Part shown: piece after piece, positions 27,179-36,572 of the stretch
How positions within the stretch are numbered: the first letter of the stretch is position 1
Layout: every line of letters begins with the position of its first letter
Assembly: GCF_002005225.1 (NCBI RefSeq)
Contig: NZ_CP019724.1
Span: 5,349,501 to 5,413,500 of the forward strand
Origin: Streptomyces pactum
Lineage (GTDB): Bacteria; Actinomycetota; Actinomycetes; Streptomycetales; Streptomycetaceae
Direction of reading: 5' to 3'
DNA length: 64,000 nt
Notes under the pieces: model-generated
Databases searched by the model: none
Told to the model about the DNA's origin: nothing
The model's input: only the letters and a program-made list of their open reading frames with translations
Program-made: the position numbers and the translations under genes

Positions 27179-28606
27179 ATGACCTCTGCGCAGGTCGACA
27201 CGGAGAAGGCTCCCGAAGAGGGCTACGAGCGCGGGCTGGGCAGCCGCCAGGTCCAGATGATCGCGATCGGCGGTGCCATCGGCGTCGGTCTCTTCCTGGG
27301 CGCCGGGGCCAACATCGCCAAGGCCGGCCCCAGCATCATCCTCATGTACGCGCTGGCGGGCGTGATCATCTTCTTCATCATGCGAGCGCTCGGCGAGCTC
27401 CTGCTCTACCGGCCCGTCTCCGGCTCCTTCGCCGAGTACTCGCGCGAGTTCCTCGGCCCCTTCTTCGGCTACTTCACCGGCTGGACGTACTGGCTGATGT
27501 GGGTGGTCACCGGCATGGCGGAGCTCACCGCCGCCGCCATCTACATCCACTACTGGTTCCCGGACATCCCGCAGTGGGTGTCGGCGCTGGTCTTCCTGGT
27601 CCTGCTGTTCGTGGCCAACCTGATCTCGGTGAAGCTGTTCGGCGAGATCGAGTTCTGGTTCTCGATGGTCAAGGTCACCGCCATCATCGGCATGATCGTG
27701 ATCGGCGTCGGGGTGCTCACCCTCGGCTTCAGCCAGGCCGGCGACACCGCCGCGGTCTCCAACCTGTGGGCCTTCGACGGCTTCTTCCCCAAGGGCATCG
27801 GCTCGTCCCTGATGACCCTGCAGGGCGTCATGTTCGCCTACCTCGCCGTCGAGCTGGTCGGCGTCACCGCCGGCGAGTCGGAGAACCCGGAGAAGACCCT
27901 CCCCAGGGCGATCAACACCCTGCCCTGGCGCATCGCCCTCTTCTACGTCGGCGCCCTCACCGTCATCCTGGCCGTGGTCAAGTGGACCGAGTTCGCCGAG
28001 GGCGTCAGCCCCTTCGTGGAGGCCTTCACCGTCATCGGCATCCCGGCCGGCGCCGGCATCGTCAACTTCGTCGTGCTCACCGCCGCCCTGTCGTCCTGCA
28101 ACTCCGGCATGTACTCCACGGGCCGCATGCTGCGCACCCTCGCGGACAACGGCGAGGCCCCCAGGGTCTTCAACCGGCTGTCGTCGACCAAGACCCCGGC
28201 CTTCGGCATCGCCGTCTCGGTCGTCTTCATGGGCATCGGCGTGGTCCTGAACTACGTCGTCCCGGAGAAGGCCTTCGGCTACGTCACCTCCATCGCCACC
28301 GCCGCCGGCATCTGGACCTGGCTGATGATCCTGGTCAGCCACGTGCTCTACCGCCGCAACGTCGTCGCGGGCCGCCTGCCCGCCTCCTCCTTCCCGGCGC
28401 CGGGCGGCTCCGTGTGCTCCTACGTCGCCATCGCCTTCCTGCTCTTCGTCACCTGCCTGATCGCCTACGACGCCGACGCCCGCGTCTGCCTGTACGTGAT
28501 GGCCGGCTGGGCCGCCGCCCTCGGCATCGGCTGGGCCGTGCTCAAGGCCCGCAACCCGGAGGTCGCCGAGCGGCGCGGCGAGCCGGAGACGGAGAAGATC
28601 GGCTGA
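27179..28606 (+). CDS. Amino-acid permease, AAT/APC family
   Basis: A 475-residue cytoplasmic-membrane transporter with twelve predicted helices. The APC signature is at the start of helix 1: RQVQMIAIGGAIGVGLFLGAG, split over residues 22-43; helix 8 onward contains VVLTAALSSCNSGMYSTGRM, the family hallmark. It belongs to the AnsP/AroP/CycA/GabP group of proton-coupled amino-acid importers; substrate is not determinable. ATG at 27179 is favoured because GAGAAAGG is about 9 bases upstream; ATG 27158 is an alternative. It interrupts the otherwise conserved clpS-DUF2017-mec order. Confidence 0.92.
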   Translation: MTSAQVDTEKAPEEGYERGLGSRQVQMIAIGGAIGVGLFLGAGANIAKAGPSIILMYALAGVIIFFIMRALGELLLYRPVSGSFAEYSREFLGPFFGYFTGWTYWLMWVVTGMAELTAAAIYIHYWFPDIPQWVSALVFLVLLFVANLISVKLFGEIEFWFSMVKVTAIIGMIVIGVGVLTLGFSQAGDTAAVSNLWAFDGFFPKGIGSSLMTLQGVMFAYLAVELVGVTAGESENPEKTLPRAINTLPWRIALFYVGALTVILAVVKWTEFAEGVSPFVEAFTVIGIPAGAGIVNFVVLTAALSSCNSGMYSTGRMLRTLADNGEAPRVFNRLSSTKTPAFGIAVSVVFMGIGVVLNYVVPEKAFGYVTSIATAAGIWTWLMILVSHVLYRRNVVAGRLPASSFPAPGGSVCSYVAIAFLLFVTCLIAYDADARVCLYVMAGWAAALGIGWAVLKARNPEVAERRGEPETEKIG

Positions 28607-28779
28607 CGGCCACCACGCCCTCCGGCCACCCGGCCGACCGGCACTGACCAGCGCGTTCGCGCGCACCGCGGACGTTCGGCCGCACGGGGTGCTCGTGGCA
28701 CCCGGCGCGTCCACCGCTCACGATGTCCGGCATACGGGCCGGTCCGTACCACCCACCGGTACGGTCCGGCCCTTCTGCT

Positions 28780-28785
28780 TATGCT
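28780..28785 (+). promoter_or_regulatory. -10 element TATGCT, leaderless promoter for mec
   Basis: TATGCT ends 7 bases before ATG 28793, placing the transcription start at the codon. No ribosome site precedes that ATG, in line with a leaderless message. Confidence 0.5.
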
Positions 28786-28792
28786 GGGCCGC

Positions 28793-29215
28793 ATGCTGAC
28801 CATCACCCAGGCCCTGTACGACCAGATCGTCGCCCACGCGCGCGAGGACCACCCCGACGAGGCGTGCGGCGTGGTGGCCGGCCCCGTGGGCGAGGGCCGC
28901 CCCGAGCGGTTCGTCCCGATGCTGAACGCCGCCCGCTCGCCGACCTTCTACGAGTTCGACTCCCAGGACCTGCTCAAGCTCTACCGGGAGATGGACGACC
29001 GGGACGAGGAGCCGGTGGTCATCTACCACTCCCACACGGCCACCGAGGCCTACCCCTCCCGCACCGACATCACCTACGCCAACGAGCCCGGCGCCCACTA
29101 CGTCCTGGTCTCCACGGCGGACACCGACGACGCCGGCGACTTCCAGTTCCGCTCGTTCCGGATTCTGGAGGGCGAGGTGACCGAGGAGCAGGTCAAGGTC
29201 GTGGAGACGTACTGA
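28793..29215 (+). CDS. mec: Mec-type JAMM/Mov34 zinc peptidase
   Basis: A 140-residue JAB1/MPN metalloprotease. The zinc site is complete: Glu23 (DEACGVV), His79 and His81 (YHSHT), Ser89 and Asp92 (SRTD), spaced HxH-x7-SxxD as in AfJAMM. In M. tuberculosis Mec(+) removes cysteine from the CysO-cysteine adduct, the last step of O-phosphoserine-dependent cysteine synthesis. Here cysO and cysM follow downstream, supporting the same task; the cysO product also carries two residues after Gly-Gly that a JAMM peptidase could remove. ATG 28793 is chosen because of the leaderless promoter; ATG 28781 is possible. Confidence 0.9.
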   Translation: MLTITQALYDQIVAHAREDHPDEACGVVAGPVGEGRPERFVPMLNAARSPTFYEFDSQDLLKLYREMDDRDEEPVVIYHSHTATEAYPSRTDITYANEPGAHYVLVSTADTDDAGDFQFRSFRILEGEVTEEQVKVVETY

Positions 29216-29294
29216 GAACCGCGCCGATACCGCATCGCGGACGTAAAGCGTCCATAAGGTGAGATCACACTCCGAATGCCGGACCGGGAATCGA

Positions 29295-29300
29295 TACGAT
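29295..29300 (+). promoter_or_regulatory. -10 element TACGAT, leaderless promoter for Cys leader peptide
   Basis: TACGAT ends 6 bases before ATG 29307, so transcription should begin at the leader-peptide start codon. No canonical -35 is obvious. Confidence 0.5.
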
Positions 29301-29306
29301 GAGCCC

Positions 29307-29402
29307 ATGGTTCTTCTCGACGTGAGCGAAAAGGTGCCGGGCACGCTGCTCGTGGCGCGGCTGCACGTCGACCTGTGCAGGCTGAACAGCGCCATCTGTT
29401 GA
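29307..29402 (+). CDS. Putative cysteine-responsive leader peptide
   Basis: A 31-codon open frame ending LHVDLCRLNSAIC then TGA. Cys codons are TGC (29376-29378) and a TGT (29397-29399) immediately before the stop, TGT being uncommon in this genome. Short leaderless frames with Cys codons upstream of sulfur genes act as cysteine-responsive attenuators in mycobacteria, and Streptomyces carry many short leader peptides with a DLCR...AIC-like end. It precedes cysO-cysM by 99 bases, with a GC-rich hairpin at 29431-29461 between. Ribosome stalling at the terminal Cys codons could alter that structure. Too short for domain evidence; the call rests on motif and position. Confidence 0.65.
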   Translation: MVLLDVSEKVPGTLLVARLHVDLCRLNSAIC

Positions 29403-29430
29403 TCTTCGCTGCCGCCGTACGGCCGTGAGC

Positions 29431-29461
29431 CGCGGCGCGCTGCCGCGTGCCGCCGCGCGCC
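29431..29461 (+). promoter_or_regulatory. Candidate attenuator hairpin before cysO
   Basis: Two mutually exclusive 7-bp pairings are possible: CGCGGCG with CGCCGCG (29431-29437/29451-29457) and GGCGCGC with GCGCGCC (29434-29440/29455-29461). It begins 29 bases after the leader-peptide stop. There is no T-run, so Rho-linked or translational control is likelier than intrinsic termination. Confidence 0.4.
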
Positions 29462-29501
29462 CCATCGAACCGACGACACCTCCCGACAGGAGCCCTCAGC
29501 C

Positions 29502-29780
29502 ATGGCCATCGAGGTCCGCATCCCGACCATCCTCCGCCAGTACACCGACGGCCAGAAGGCGGTGGAGGGCACCGGGAACACCCTCGCCGAGCTCTTCGCC
29601 GACCTCGAGACCCGGCACCCGGGCGTCCAGGCCCGCATCGTGGACGGGGAGCAGTTGCGCCGCTTCGTCAACGTCTACCTGAACGACGAGGACGTCCGCT
29701 TCCTGGACGGCATCGACACCAAGCTCACCGACGGCGACAGCATCACGATCCTGCCGGCCGTCGCCGGCGGTATGGCCTGA
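29502..29780 (+). CDS. cysO: CysO-type sulfur-carrier protein (ubiquitin-like ThiS/MoaD fold)
   Basis: A 92-residue beta-grasp protein: VRIPTILRQYTDGQKAVEG, FADLETRHPGVQARIVD, RRFVNVYLNDEDVRFLDG, and the C-terminal ILPAVAGG motif. In mycobacteria the terminal Gly thiocarboxylate donates sulfur to O-phosphoserine on CysM. Here Gly-Gly (89-90) is followed by Met-Ala, so the thiocarboxylate could form only after trimming, as described for QbsE processed by the JAMM protein QbsD. ATG 29502 has ACAGGAG about 9 bases upstream. cysM begins 6 bases after the stop. Control by the Cys leader upstream is inferred. Confidence 0.93.
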   Translation: MAIEVRIPTILRQYTDGQKAVEGTGNTLAELFADLETRHPGVQARIVDGEQLRRFVNVYLNDEDVRFLDGIDTKLTDGDSITILPAVAGGMA

Positions 29781-30737
<957 letters not shown>

Positions 30738-30771
30738 CGGGGTCTCACCGGCCTCACCTGCCTCACCGGTC

Positions 30772-31236
30772 TCACTGCGCGAGGTGACGGACCTGGTCCC
30801 ACAGGGCCGGGTCCACCACTCCCACCCGGCGGCGGAAGTCGCCCACGGGCACCTCCCGCAGTTCGCCGGTCTCCAGGAAACTCGTCCGCCCCCGCGCGTC
30901 CCCGACGGAGCCCGGCGGCAAGGTGATCACCCCGGCCCGTTCGTCCCGGTACCGGCTGGTGATCTTGGCCACCAGCACCCGCCGCCGGCGCACCGAGATC
31001 ACCAGACACGGCCGGTCCTTCGCACCGCCGGAGTCCTCGTACGGCACGTTCGCCCACCAGATCTCCGCGGGCCGCGGTCCGTCCGCCCGCCCCCTCGGCC
31101 CCGTGGGCCGGCCCGGCGGACGCCGGCTGCCGCCCGGCCGCGGCGGCCGGCGTCCCCGGCCCCAGCCGTCGACGAGCGTGGCGACGAGCGCGAGCAGTAC
31201 CACCGCCGCGAGTGCGAGCCACCAGGACGTGTCCAT
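30772..31236 (-). CDS. Membrane-anchored PemK/MazF-like protein
   Basis: A 154-residue protein. Residues 4-22 form a membrane helix (WWLALAAVVLLALVATLV), followed by a Pro/Arg/Gly-rich linker of about 30 residues, then a PemK-like domain: RPAEIWWANVPYEDSGGAKDRP, CLVISVRRRRVLVAKITSRY and GVITLPPG. The PemK/MazF fold includes RNA-cleaving toxins, but no antitoxin gene is adjacent and membrane tethering is not typical of toxins. The stop is 34 bases from the convergent cysM end. Start ATG 31236; the open frame extending upstream is a shadow. Confidence 0.72.
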   Translation of the reverse strand: MDTSWWLALAAVVLLALVATLVDGWGRGRRPPRPGGSRRPPGRPTGPRGRADGPRPAEIWWANVPYEDSGGAKDRPCLVISVRRRRVLVAKITSRYRDERAGVITLPPGSVGDARGRTSFLETGELREVPVGDFRRRVGVVDPALWDQVRHLAQ

Positions 31237-31440
31237 ACCGACGACCGTACCGGCGCCCGCTGCCCCCGCGCGCCCCTTGGACGGCCCCACGCGCCCCGGT
31301 TCCAGCCGAACCGGTGACACCGCAGGTGAGTTCGCCCACAACAGCCCCTGGTGGAGGAGCGACCGCAGGTTTTGCGCCTTACGCTCGACGAACCGCACGA
31401 CCCCCGTCTCTCCACACGCGCCAGCGGAGGTTTCTGCTTC

Positions 31441-32193
31441 ATGAAGCTCACCGTCGTCGGCTGCTCGGGGTCGTTCCCGTCCGCGGAATCGGCCTGCTCG
31501 AGCTACCTCGTCGAGGCCGACGGCTTCCGGCTGCTCCTCGACATGGGCAACGGCGCCCTCGGCGAGCTGCAGCGCCACTGCGGTCTCTACGACCTCGACG
31601 CGATCTTCCTCAGCCACCTGCACGCCGACCACTGCATCGACATGTGCGCCTACTTCGTGGCGCGCTACTACCGGCACGACGGCGGCCGCTGCGCCCCCCT
31701 CCCGGTCTACGGACCCGAGGGCACCGAGCACCGGCTCACCACCGCCTACGCCGACACCCCCACCGCGTCCTCCATGAGCGAGGTCTTCGACTTCCACACG
31801 GTCAAGCCGTCCACCTTCGAGGTCGGGCCCCTCACCGTGCACACCGAACGGGTCGCCCACCCCGTGGAGGCCTACGCCATCCGGATCGAGCACGGCGGCA
31901 GGTCGCTGACCTACTCCGGTGACACGGGCGTCACCGCCACGCTGGACGAACTCGCCCGCGACACCGACCTCTTCCTGTGCGAGGCCGCCTTCACGCACGG
32001 CAAGGAGAACATCCCCGACCTCCACCTCAACGGCCGCGAGGCGGGTGAGACCGCCGCCCGCGCCGGCGCCCGGCGCCTGGTCCTCACCCACATCCCCCCG
32101 TGGACCGACCCCCGGGTCAACCTCGCCGACGCGCGCGAGGTCTACGACGGCACGGTGGAGGTCGCCGCGCCGGGCGCGGTGTACGAGATCTAG
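31441..32193 (+). CDS. Metallo-beta-lactamase-fold hydrolase (Rv1339-like)
   Basis: A 250-residue cytoplasmic MBL-fold enzyme. The metal motif is FLSHLHADHCID; further ligands are His in AHPVEAYAIRIEH, Asp in TYSGDTGVT and His in VLTHIPP. Its place between cysM and rph equals that of M. tuberculosis Rv1339, reported as an atypical class II cyclic-AMP phosphodiesterase, so a phosphodiesterase role is the best guess; RNase Z-like activity is an alternative. ATG 31441 has GGAGG about 12 bases upstream. A long bidirectional terminator separates it from nagE2. Confidence 0.88.
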   Translation: MKLTVVGCSGSFPSAESACSSYLVEADGFRLLLDMGNGALGELQRHCGLYDLDAIFLSHLHADHCIDMCAYFVARYYRHDGGRCAPLPVYGPEGTEHRLTTAYADTPTASSMSEVFDFHTVKPSTFEVGPLTVHTERVAHPVEAYAIRIEHGGRSLTYSGDTGVTATLDELARDTDLFLCEAAFTHGKENIPDLHLNGREAGETAARAGARRLVLTHIPPWTDPRVNLADAREVYDGTVEVAAPGAVYEI

Positions 32194-32230
32194 GCCGTAC
32201 GCGGGCCCGCGCGACGGCCGTACCGGGCAC

Positions 32231-32300
32231 GCATGACGAGGGCCCCGGAACCTTCCCGGGACGCTGGCGTCCCTTCCCGGTTCCGGGGTCCTCGTCATGC
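32231..32300. terminator. Bidirectional terminator between MBL gene and nagE2
   Basis: A 22-bp outer stem with one mismatch (arms 32231-32252 and 32279-32300, starting GCATGACGAGG) encloses a second small dyad GGGACGC/GCGTCCC. Serves both convergent genes. Confidence 0.8.
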
Positions 32301-32314
32301 CGTACGGCGAGGAC

Positions 32315-33619
32315 TCACGCCTTCGTGAGGTCCTCGACCTCCTCCTCGGGCTCGCGGCCCGGGGTGGCGAGGTTGAACTTCGTGATGGCGAACCGGAAGA
32401 GCACGTAGTAGATCACCGAGAACACCAGGCCGATCGGGATGATCAGCCATGGCTTGGTGGCCAGGTTCCAGTTCAGGGCGTAGTCGATGAAGCCCGCGGA
32501 GAAGGTGAAGCCCGCGTGGACGCCGAGCGCCCAGGTGATCGCCATGGACAGGGCCGTCAGGATCGCGTGGATCACGTACAGCACCGGAGCGATGAACATG
32601 AACGCGAACTCGATGGGCTCGGTCACACCGGTGACGAACGAGGTCAGGGCCAGCGAGACCATCATGCCCATCACGGCCTTGCGCCGCTCGGGGCGGGCGG
32701 CGTGCGCGATGGCGATGGCGGCGGCCGGAAGACCGAACATCATGATCGGGAAGAAGCCGGACATGAACTGGCCCGCGTCCGGGTCACCGGCGAAGAACCG
32801 GTTCAGGTCACCGTGCACGACCTCGCCCGCGGCATTCGTGAAGTCACCGATCTGGAACCACGAGACGGTGTTCACGAACTGGTGCATGCCGATCGGGATC
32901 AGCGCGCGGTTGATCAGACCGAACAGACCGGCACCGAGGGCACCGAGACCGGTGATCCACTCACCCAGGTCGGTGATGAGGTTGCCGATGGGCTGCCAGC
33001 CGACCACGACCAGCACGCCGAGGGCGGTGCCCACGAACGCCATGATGATCGGCACCAGCCGACGGCCGTTGAAGAAGCCCAGCCAGTCGACGAGCTTGGT
33101 GCGGTGGAACCGCTGCCAGATCACCGCCGAGAGCAGGCCGAGGATGATGCCGCCGAGCACACCCGGGTTCTGGTACGACGCCGCGGTGACCTCGGCGCCG
33201 TTCTGCCACACGCCGCCGAGCCCGGTCCCGACGAACTTCGCTCCCTCGGGAACGCCGTCCTCGATGGGGAACTGGTGGATCACCGAGTAGTAGGTGAGGA
33301 ACCCGACGACGGCGGCCAGCGCGGTGGAACCGTCGGCCTTCTTGGCGAAGCCGATGGCGACGCCTATGCAGAACAGCAGCGGCAGACCCAGAGAGGCGTC
33401 CAGCAGCGCGCCACCGGCGCCCGCGAACACCTTGGCCACCTTGTCCCAGCCCAGGCCGTCGGCCCCGAAGACGTCCGGCTGACCCAGACGAAGCAGGATG
33501 CCCGCCGCCGGCAGCACGGCGATCGGGAGCTGCAGGCTGCGGCCGACCTTCTGCAAACCCTGGAAAAGACCAGATCCCCGCTTCTTTGCGGGGGCCGCCT
33601 TGTCGGTGGCGGTGCTCAT
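32315..33619 (-). CDS. nagE2: N-acetylglucosamine-specific PTS permease EIIC
   Basis: A 434-residue EIIC of the glucose/GlcNAc PTS superfamily with about ten helices: LQKVGRSLQLPIAVLPAAGI, HRTKLVDWLGFFNGRRLVPI, INRALIPIGMHQFVNTVSWF and FVTGVTEPIEFAFMFIAP. There is no fused EIIB or EIIA; the EIIB is the separate nagF gene. In S. coelicolor nagE2 encodes the main GlcNAc importer, which feeds the DasR signal linking feast/famine to development. ATG 33619 follows GGAGGAAG. Two dre operators lie in the promoter. Its paralogue nagE1 is immediately upstream on the same strand. Confidence 0.93.
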   Translation of the reverse strand: MSTATDKAAPAKKRGSGLFQGLQKVGRSLQLPIAVLPAAGILLRLGQPDVFGADGLGWDKVAKVFAGAGGALLDASLGLPLLFCIGVAIGFAKKADGSTALAAVVGFLTYYSVIHQFPIEDGVPEGAKFVGTGLGGVWQNGAEVTAASYQNPGVLGGIILGLLSAVIWQRFHRTKLVDWLGFFNGRRLVPIIMAFVGTALGVLVVVGWQPIGNLITDLGEWITGLGALGAGLFGLINRALIPIGMHQFVNTVSWFQIGDFTNAAGEVVHGDLNRFFAGDPDAGQFMSGFFPIMMFGLPAAAIAIAHAARPERRKAVMGMMVSLALTSFVTGVTEPIEFAFMFIAPVLYVIHAILTALSMAITWALGVHAGFTFSAGFIDYALNWNLATKPWLIIPIGLVFSVIYYVLFRFAITKFNLATPGREPEEEVEDLTKA

Positions 33620-33635
33620 ACTTCCTCCATCGGGT

Positions 33636-33668
33636 GGTGGTCTACACCACTCAGTGGTGTAGACCTGT
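33636..33668. promoter_or_regulatory. Two adjacent DasR (dre) operators upstream of nagE2
   Basis: Sites at 33636-33651 (GGTGGTCTACACCACT) and 33653-33668 (AGTGGTGTAGACCTGT) match the DasR consensus ACTGGTCTAGACCACT closely. Together they form a perfect 13-bp inverted repeat around base 33652 (33639-33665). Repression should be relieved by glucosamine-6-phosphate. Confidence 0.9.
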
Positions 33669-33770
33669 TGTAGCACGATGAAGGCCGCGTAAGGAACCCG
33701 CGATTCCGCGACGGAGGCACTACGCGCAGTGCCCGATCAAGTCCGCAGGCCAGAGCGCCGGGGGGCGTGC

Positions 33771-33805
33771 CGAAGGCCCCCGGACGGAGGGTCCGGGGGC
33801 CTTCG
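33771..33805 (-). terminator. Terminator downstream of nagE1
   Basis: Perfect 15-bp stem (arms 33771-33785 and 33791-33805, CGAAGGCCCCCGGAC) with a 5-base loop, 39 bases past the nagE1 stop. Confidence 0.85.
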
Positions 33806-33844
33806 CGAGACCACGGTCAAAGGGTACGTGAGACCACGTGAGGT

Positions 33845-35140
33845 CTACACCTTGGTGACGTCCTCGACCTCCTCCTCGGGCTCCCGCCCCGGAGTCTTCA
33901 GATCGAACCTCGTGATCGCGAACCGGAAGACGACGTAGTACACCACCGCGAAGCACAGGCCGATCGGAATGATCAGCCACGGCCTCGTCGCCAGGTTCCA
34001 GTTGATGACGTAGTCGATCAGTCCCGCCGAGAAACTGAACCCGTCCTTCACGCCCAGCCCCCACGTCACCGCCATCGACACACCCGTCAGCACCGCGTGC
34101 ACCGCGTACAGCGCCGGAGCGATGAACAGGAAGGAGTACTCCAGCGGCTCCGTGATCCCCGTCACGAACGACGTCAGCGCGACCGACAGCATCAGACCGC
34201 CGACCTCCTTGCGCCGGTGCGGCTTCGCGCAGTGCGTGATCGCCAGCGCCGCCGCGGGCAGCGCGAACATCATGATCGGGAAGAAGCCCGAGGTGAACTG
34301 ACCCGCGTTCGGATCGCCCGCCAGGAACATGTTGATGTCACCGTGCACCACCGTGCCGTCCGGCTTGGTGTAGCTGCCGAACTGGAACCACATCGGCACG
34401 TTCAGGAACTGGTGCAGACCGATCACCAGCAACGCCCGGTTCGCCAGCCCGAACACACCCGCGCCCCACGCGCCCAGCCCCGTCAGCCAGTCACTGAAAC
34501 TCTCCAGCGCGTCGCCGATCGGCGGCCACACCCACAGGCACAGCGCCGCGAACAGGATCGCGACGAACGCCATGATGATCGGCACCAGCCGGCGCCCGTT
34601 GAAGAAGCCGAGCCAGTCCACCAGCTTCGTCCGGTGGAACCGCTGCCAGAAGTACGCCGTCAGCAATCCCATGACGATGCCGCCGAAGACCCCCGGATTC
34701 TGGAACGTGAACGCGGTCACCGTCCCCGACCCGTCGGTCAACCGACACCCGATCTGCGGCACCGCTTGCGAACCCTCCGGACAGTCCTCCGGAAACTGCC
34801 GCAGCACGTTGAAGTAGACGAGGAACCCCGCCACCGCCGCCAGCGCCGTCGAACCGTCGGCCTTCTTGGCCATGCCGATGGCCACACCCACACAGAACAG
34901 CAGCGGCAGCCCCAGCGAACCGTCCAGCAGCGCACCGCCGGCACCCGTCATCACCTTCGAGACGTTCGACCAGCCAAGACCGTCGTCCCCGAACACGTCC
35001 GGCTGCCCCAGCCGGTTGAGAATGCCCGCGGCGGGCAGGACCGCGATGGGCAACTGAAGACTGCGACCCATCTTCTGCAACCCCTGGAACGCCTTGTTCC
35101 AGCGGGCGCGGGCGGGGCTGACCCCACTGTCGGCACTCAT
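33845..35140 (-). CDS. nagE1: GlcNAc-family PTS permease EIIC, paralogue
   Basis: A 431-residue EIIC, strongly similar to NagE2 along its length (same LQKMGRSLQLPIAVLPAAGI, HRTKLVDWLGFFNGRRLVPI and TPGREPEEEVEDVTK tail). The chief difference is an extracytoplasmic loop with two cysteines (QFPEDCPEGSQAVPQIGCRL), which could form a disulfide. In S. coelicolor nagE1 cannot replace nagE2 in GlcNAc uptake. ATG 35140, GGAG upstream. Divergent from nagF and sharing one dre site with it. Separate from nagE2 by a terminator, so independently transcribed. Confidence 0.9.
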   Translation of the reverse strand: MSADSGVSPARARWNKAFQGLQKMGRSLQLPIAVLPAAGILNRLGQPDVFGDDGLGWSNVSKVMTGAGGALLDGSLGLPLLFCVGVAIGMAKKADGSTALAAVAGFLVYFNVLRQFPEDCPEGSQAVPQIGCRLTDGSGTVTAFTFQNPGVFGGIVMGLLTAYFWQRFHRTKLVDWLGFFNGRRLVPIIMAFVAILFAALCLWVWPPIGDALESFSDWLTGLGAWGAGVFGLANRALLVIGLHQFLNVPMWFQFGSYTKPDGTVVHGDINMFLAGDPNAGQFTSGFFPIMMFALPAAALAITHCAKPHRRKEVGGLMLSVALTSFVTGITEPLEYSFLFIAPALYAVHAVLTGVSMAVTWGLGVKDGFSFSAGLIDYVINWNLATRPWLIIPIGLCFAVVYYVVFRFAITRFDLKTPGREPEEEVEDVTKV

Positions 35141-35204
35141 CCCGTCTCCATCCGGTCGCCTCTCGGTCCCCCTCTGCGGGAGGCGGTTTGGCGGCCGTCA
35201 GTCG

Positions 35205-35220
35205 GGTGGTGTAGACCAGT
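35205..35220. promoter_or_regulatory. DasR (dre) operator between nagE1 and nagF
   Basis: GGTGGTGTAGACCAGT contains the core TGGTGTAGACCA, one base from the palindromic dre core. It lies 65 bases before nagE1 and 117 before nagF and can serve both divergent promoters. Confidence 0.85.
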
Positions 35221-35336
35221 TGACGACGGTTCCGCTGTCGTGACGCCATCATTCGGTACACACCGCATGACCGCTCGCGAAGATGGGCCAACTGTGGGTT
35301 ACTGCGACAAAGCGGCTCGGATCAGGGAGAAAGAAC

Positions 35337-35570
35337 ATGGCCAGCAAGGCTGAGAAGATCGTCGCCGGCCTCGGCGGCATCGACAACATCGACGAGATCG
35401 AAGGCTGCATCACCCGCCTCCGCACCGAGGTCAACGACCCCGCGCTGATCGACGAAGCCGCCCTGAAGGCCGCCGGCGCCCACGGCGTCGTCAAGATGGG
35501 CACCGCCATCCAGGTCGTCATCGGCACCGACGCAGACCCGATCGCCGCCGAGATCGAAGACATGATGTAA
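35337..35570 (+). CDS. nagF: GlcNAc PTS phosphotransfer protein EIIB
   Basis: A 77-residue free-standing EIIB. The phosphorylated cysteine is Cys24 in IEGCITRLRTEV, with the usual preceding IDNIDEIE helix and later KMGTAIQVVIGTDADP strand. It receives phosphate from the EIIA protein (Crr, encoded elsewhere) and passes it to GlcNAc bound by NagE2. Short domain genes like this are normal in streptomycetes where EIIB and EIIC are split. ATG 35337 with AGGGAGA about 7 bases upstream. Followed by a terminator. Confidence 0.93.
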   Translation: MASKAEKIVAGLGGIDNIDEIEGCITRLRTEVNDPALIDEAALKAAGAHGVVKMGTAIQVVIGTDADPIAAEIEDMM

Positions 35571-35586
35571 AGACGCCGCGCGCACC

Positions 35587-35618
35587 GAGGGGCCCTCCCA
35601 CCACGGGAAGGGCCCCTC
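35587..35618 (+). terminator. Terminator of nagF
   Basis: Arms GAGGGGCCCTCCC (35587-35599) and 35605-35618 pair over 13 bp with one bulged base; small loop; 16 bases after the stop. Confidence 0.75.
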
Positions 35619-35631
35619 CTCGTACGCCCGC

Positions 35632-35637
35632 TAGGCT
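35632..35637 (+). promoter_or_regulatory. -10 element TAGGCT, leaderless promoter for rph
   Basis: TAGGCT ends 6 bases before ATG 35644 with no ribosome site between, indicating a leaderless transcript. Confidence 0.6.
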
Positions 35638-35643
35638 CACCGC

Positions 35644-36384
<741 letters not shown>

Positions 36385-36483
36385 AGGGAACACCAAGGGC
36401 GCCTCAAGAAAGGTGGCGGGAACGCGCAACTCCGCCGCCCGCCACCGCGTCACTAGCAGTACAAGAGCAGCACAGTAGTTCTA

Positions 36484-36513
36484 CGGGCGTACGGCCCACC
36501 GGCCGTACGCCCG
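36484..36513 (+). terminator. Hairpin downstream of rph
   Basis: Perfect 13-bp stem (CGGGCGTACGGCC with its complement) and CACC loop, 100 bases after rph and 60 before the lipoprotein gene. A weaker 9-bp dyad lies at 36412-36446. Probably the rph terminator. Confidence 0.7.
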
Positions 36514-36572
36514 ACGCCGCACCGACCGCACATGGGCCGCCCGGCCCTGTCCCAAGGGGAGGACCGAGACCC

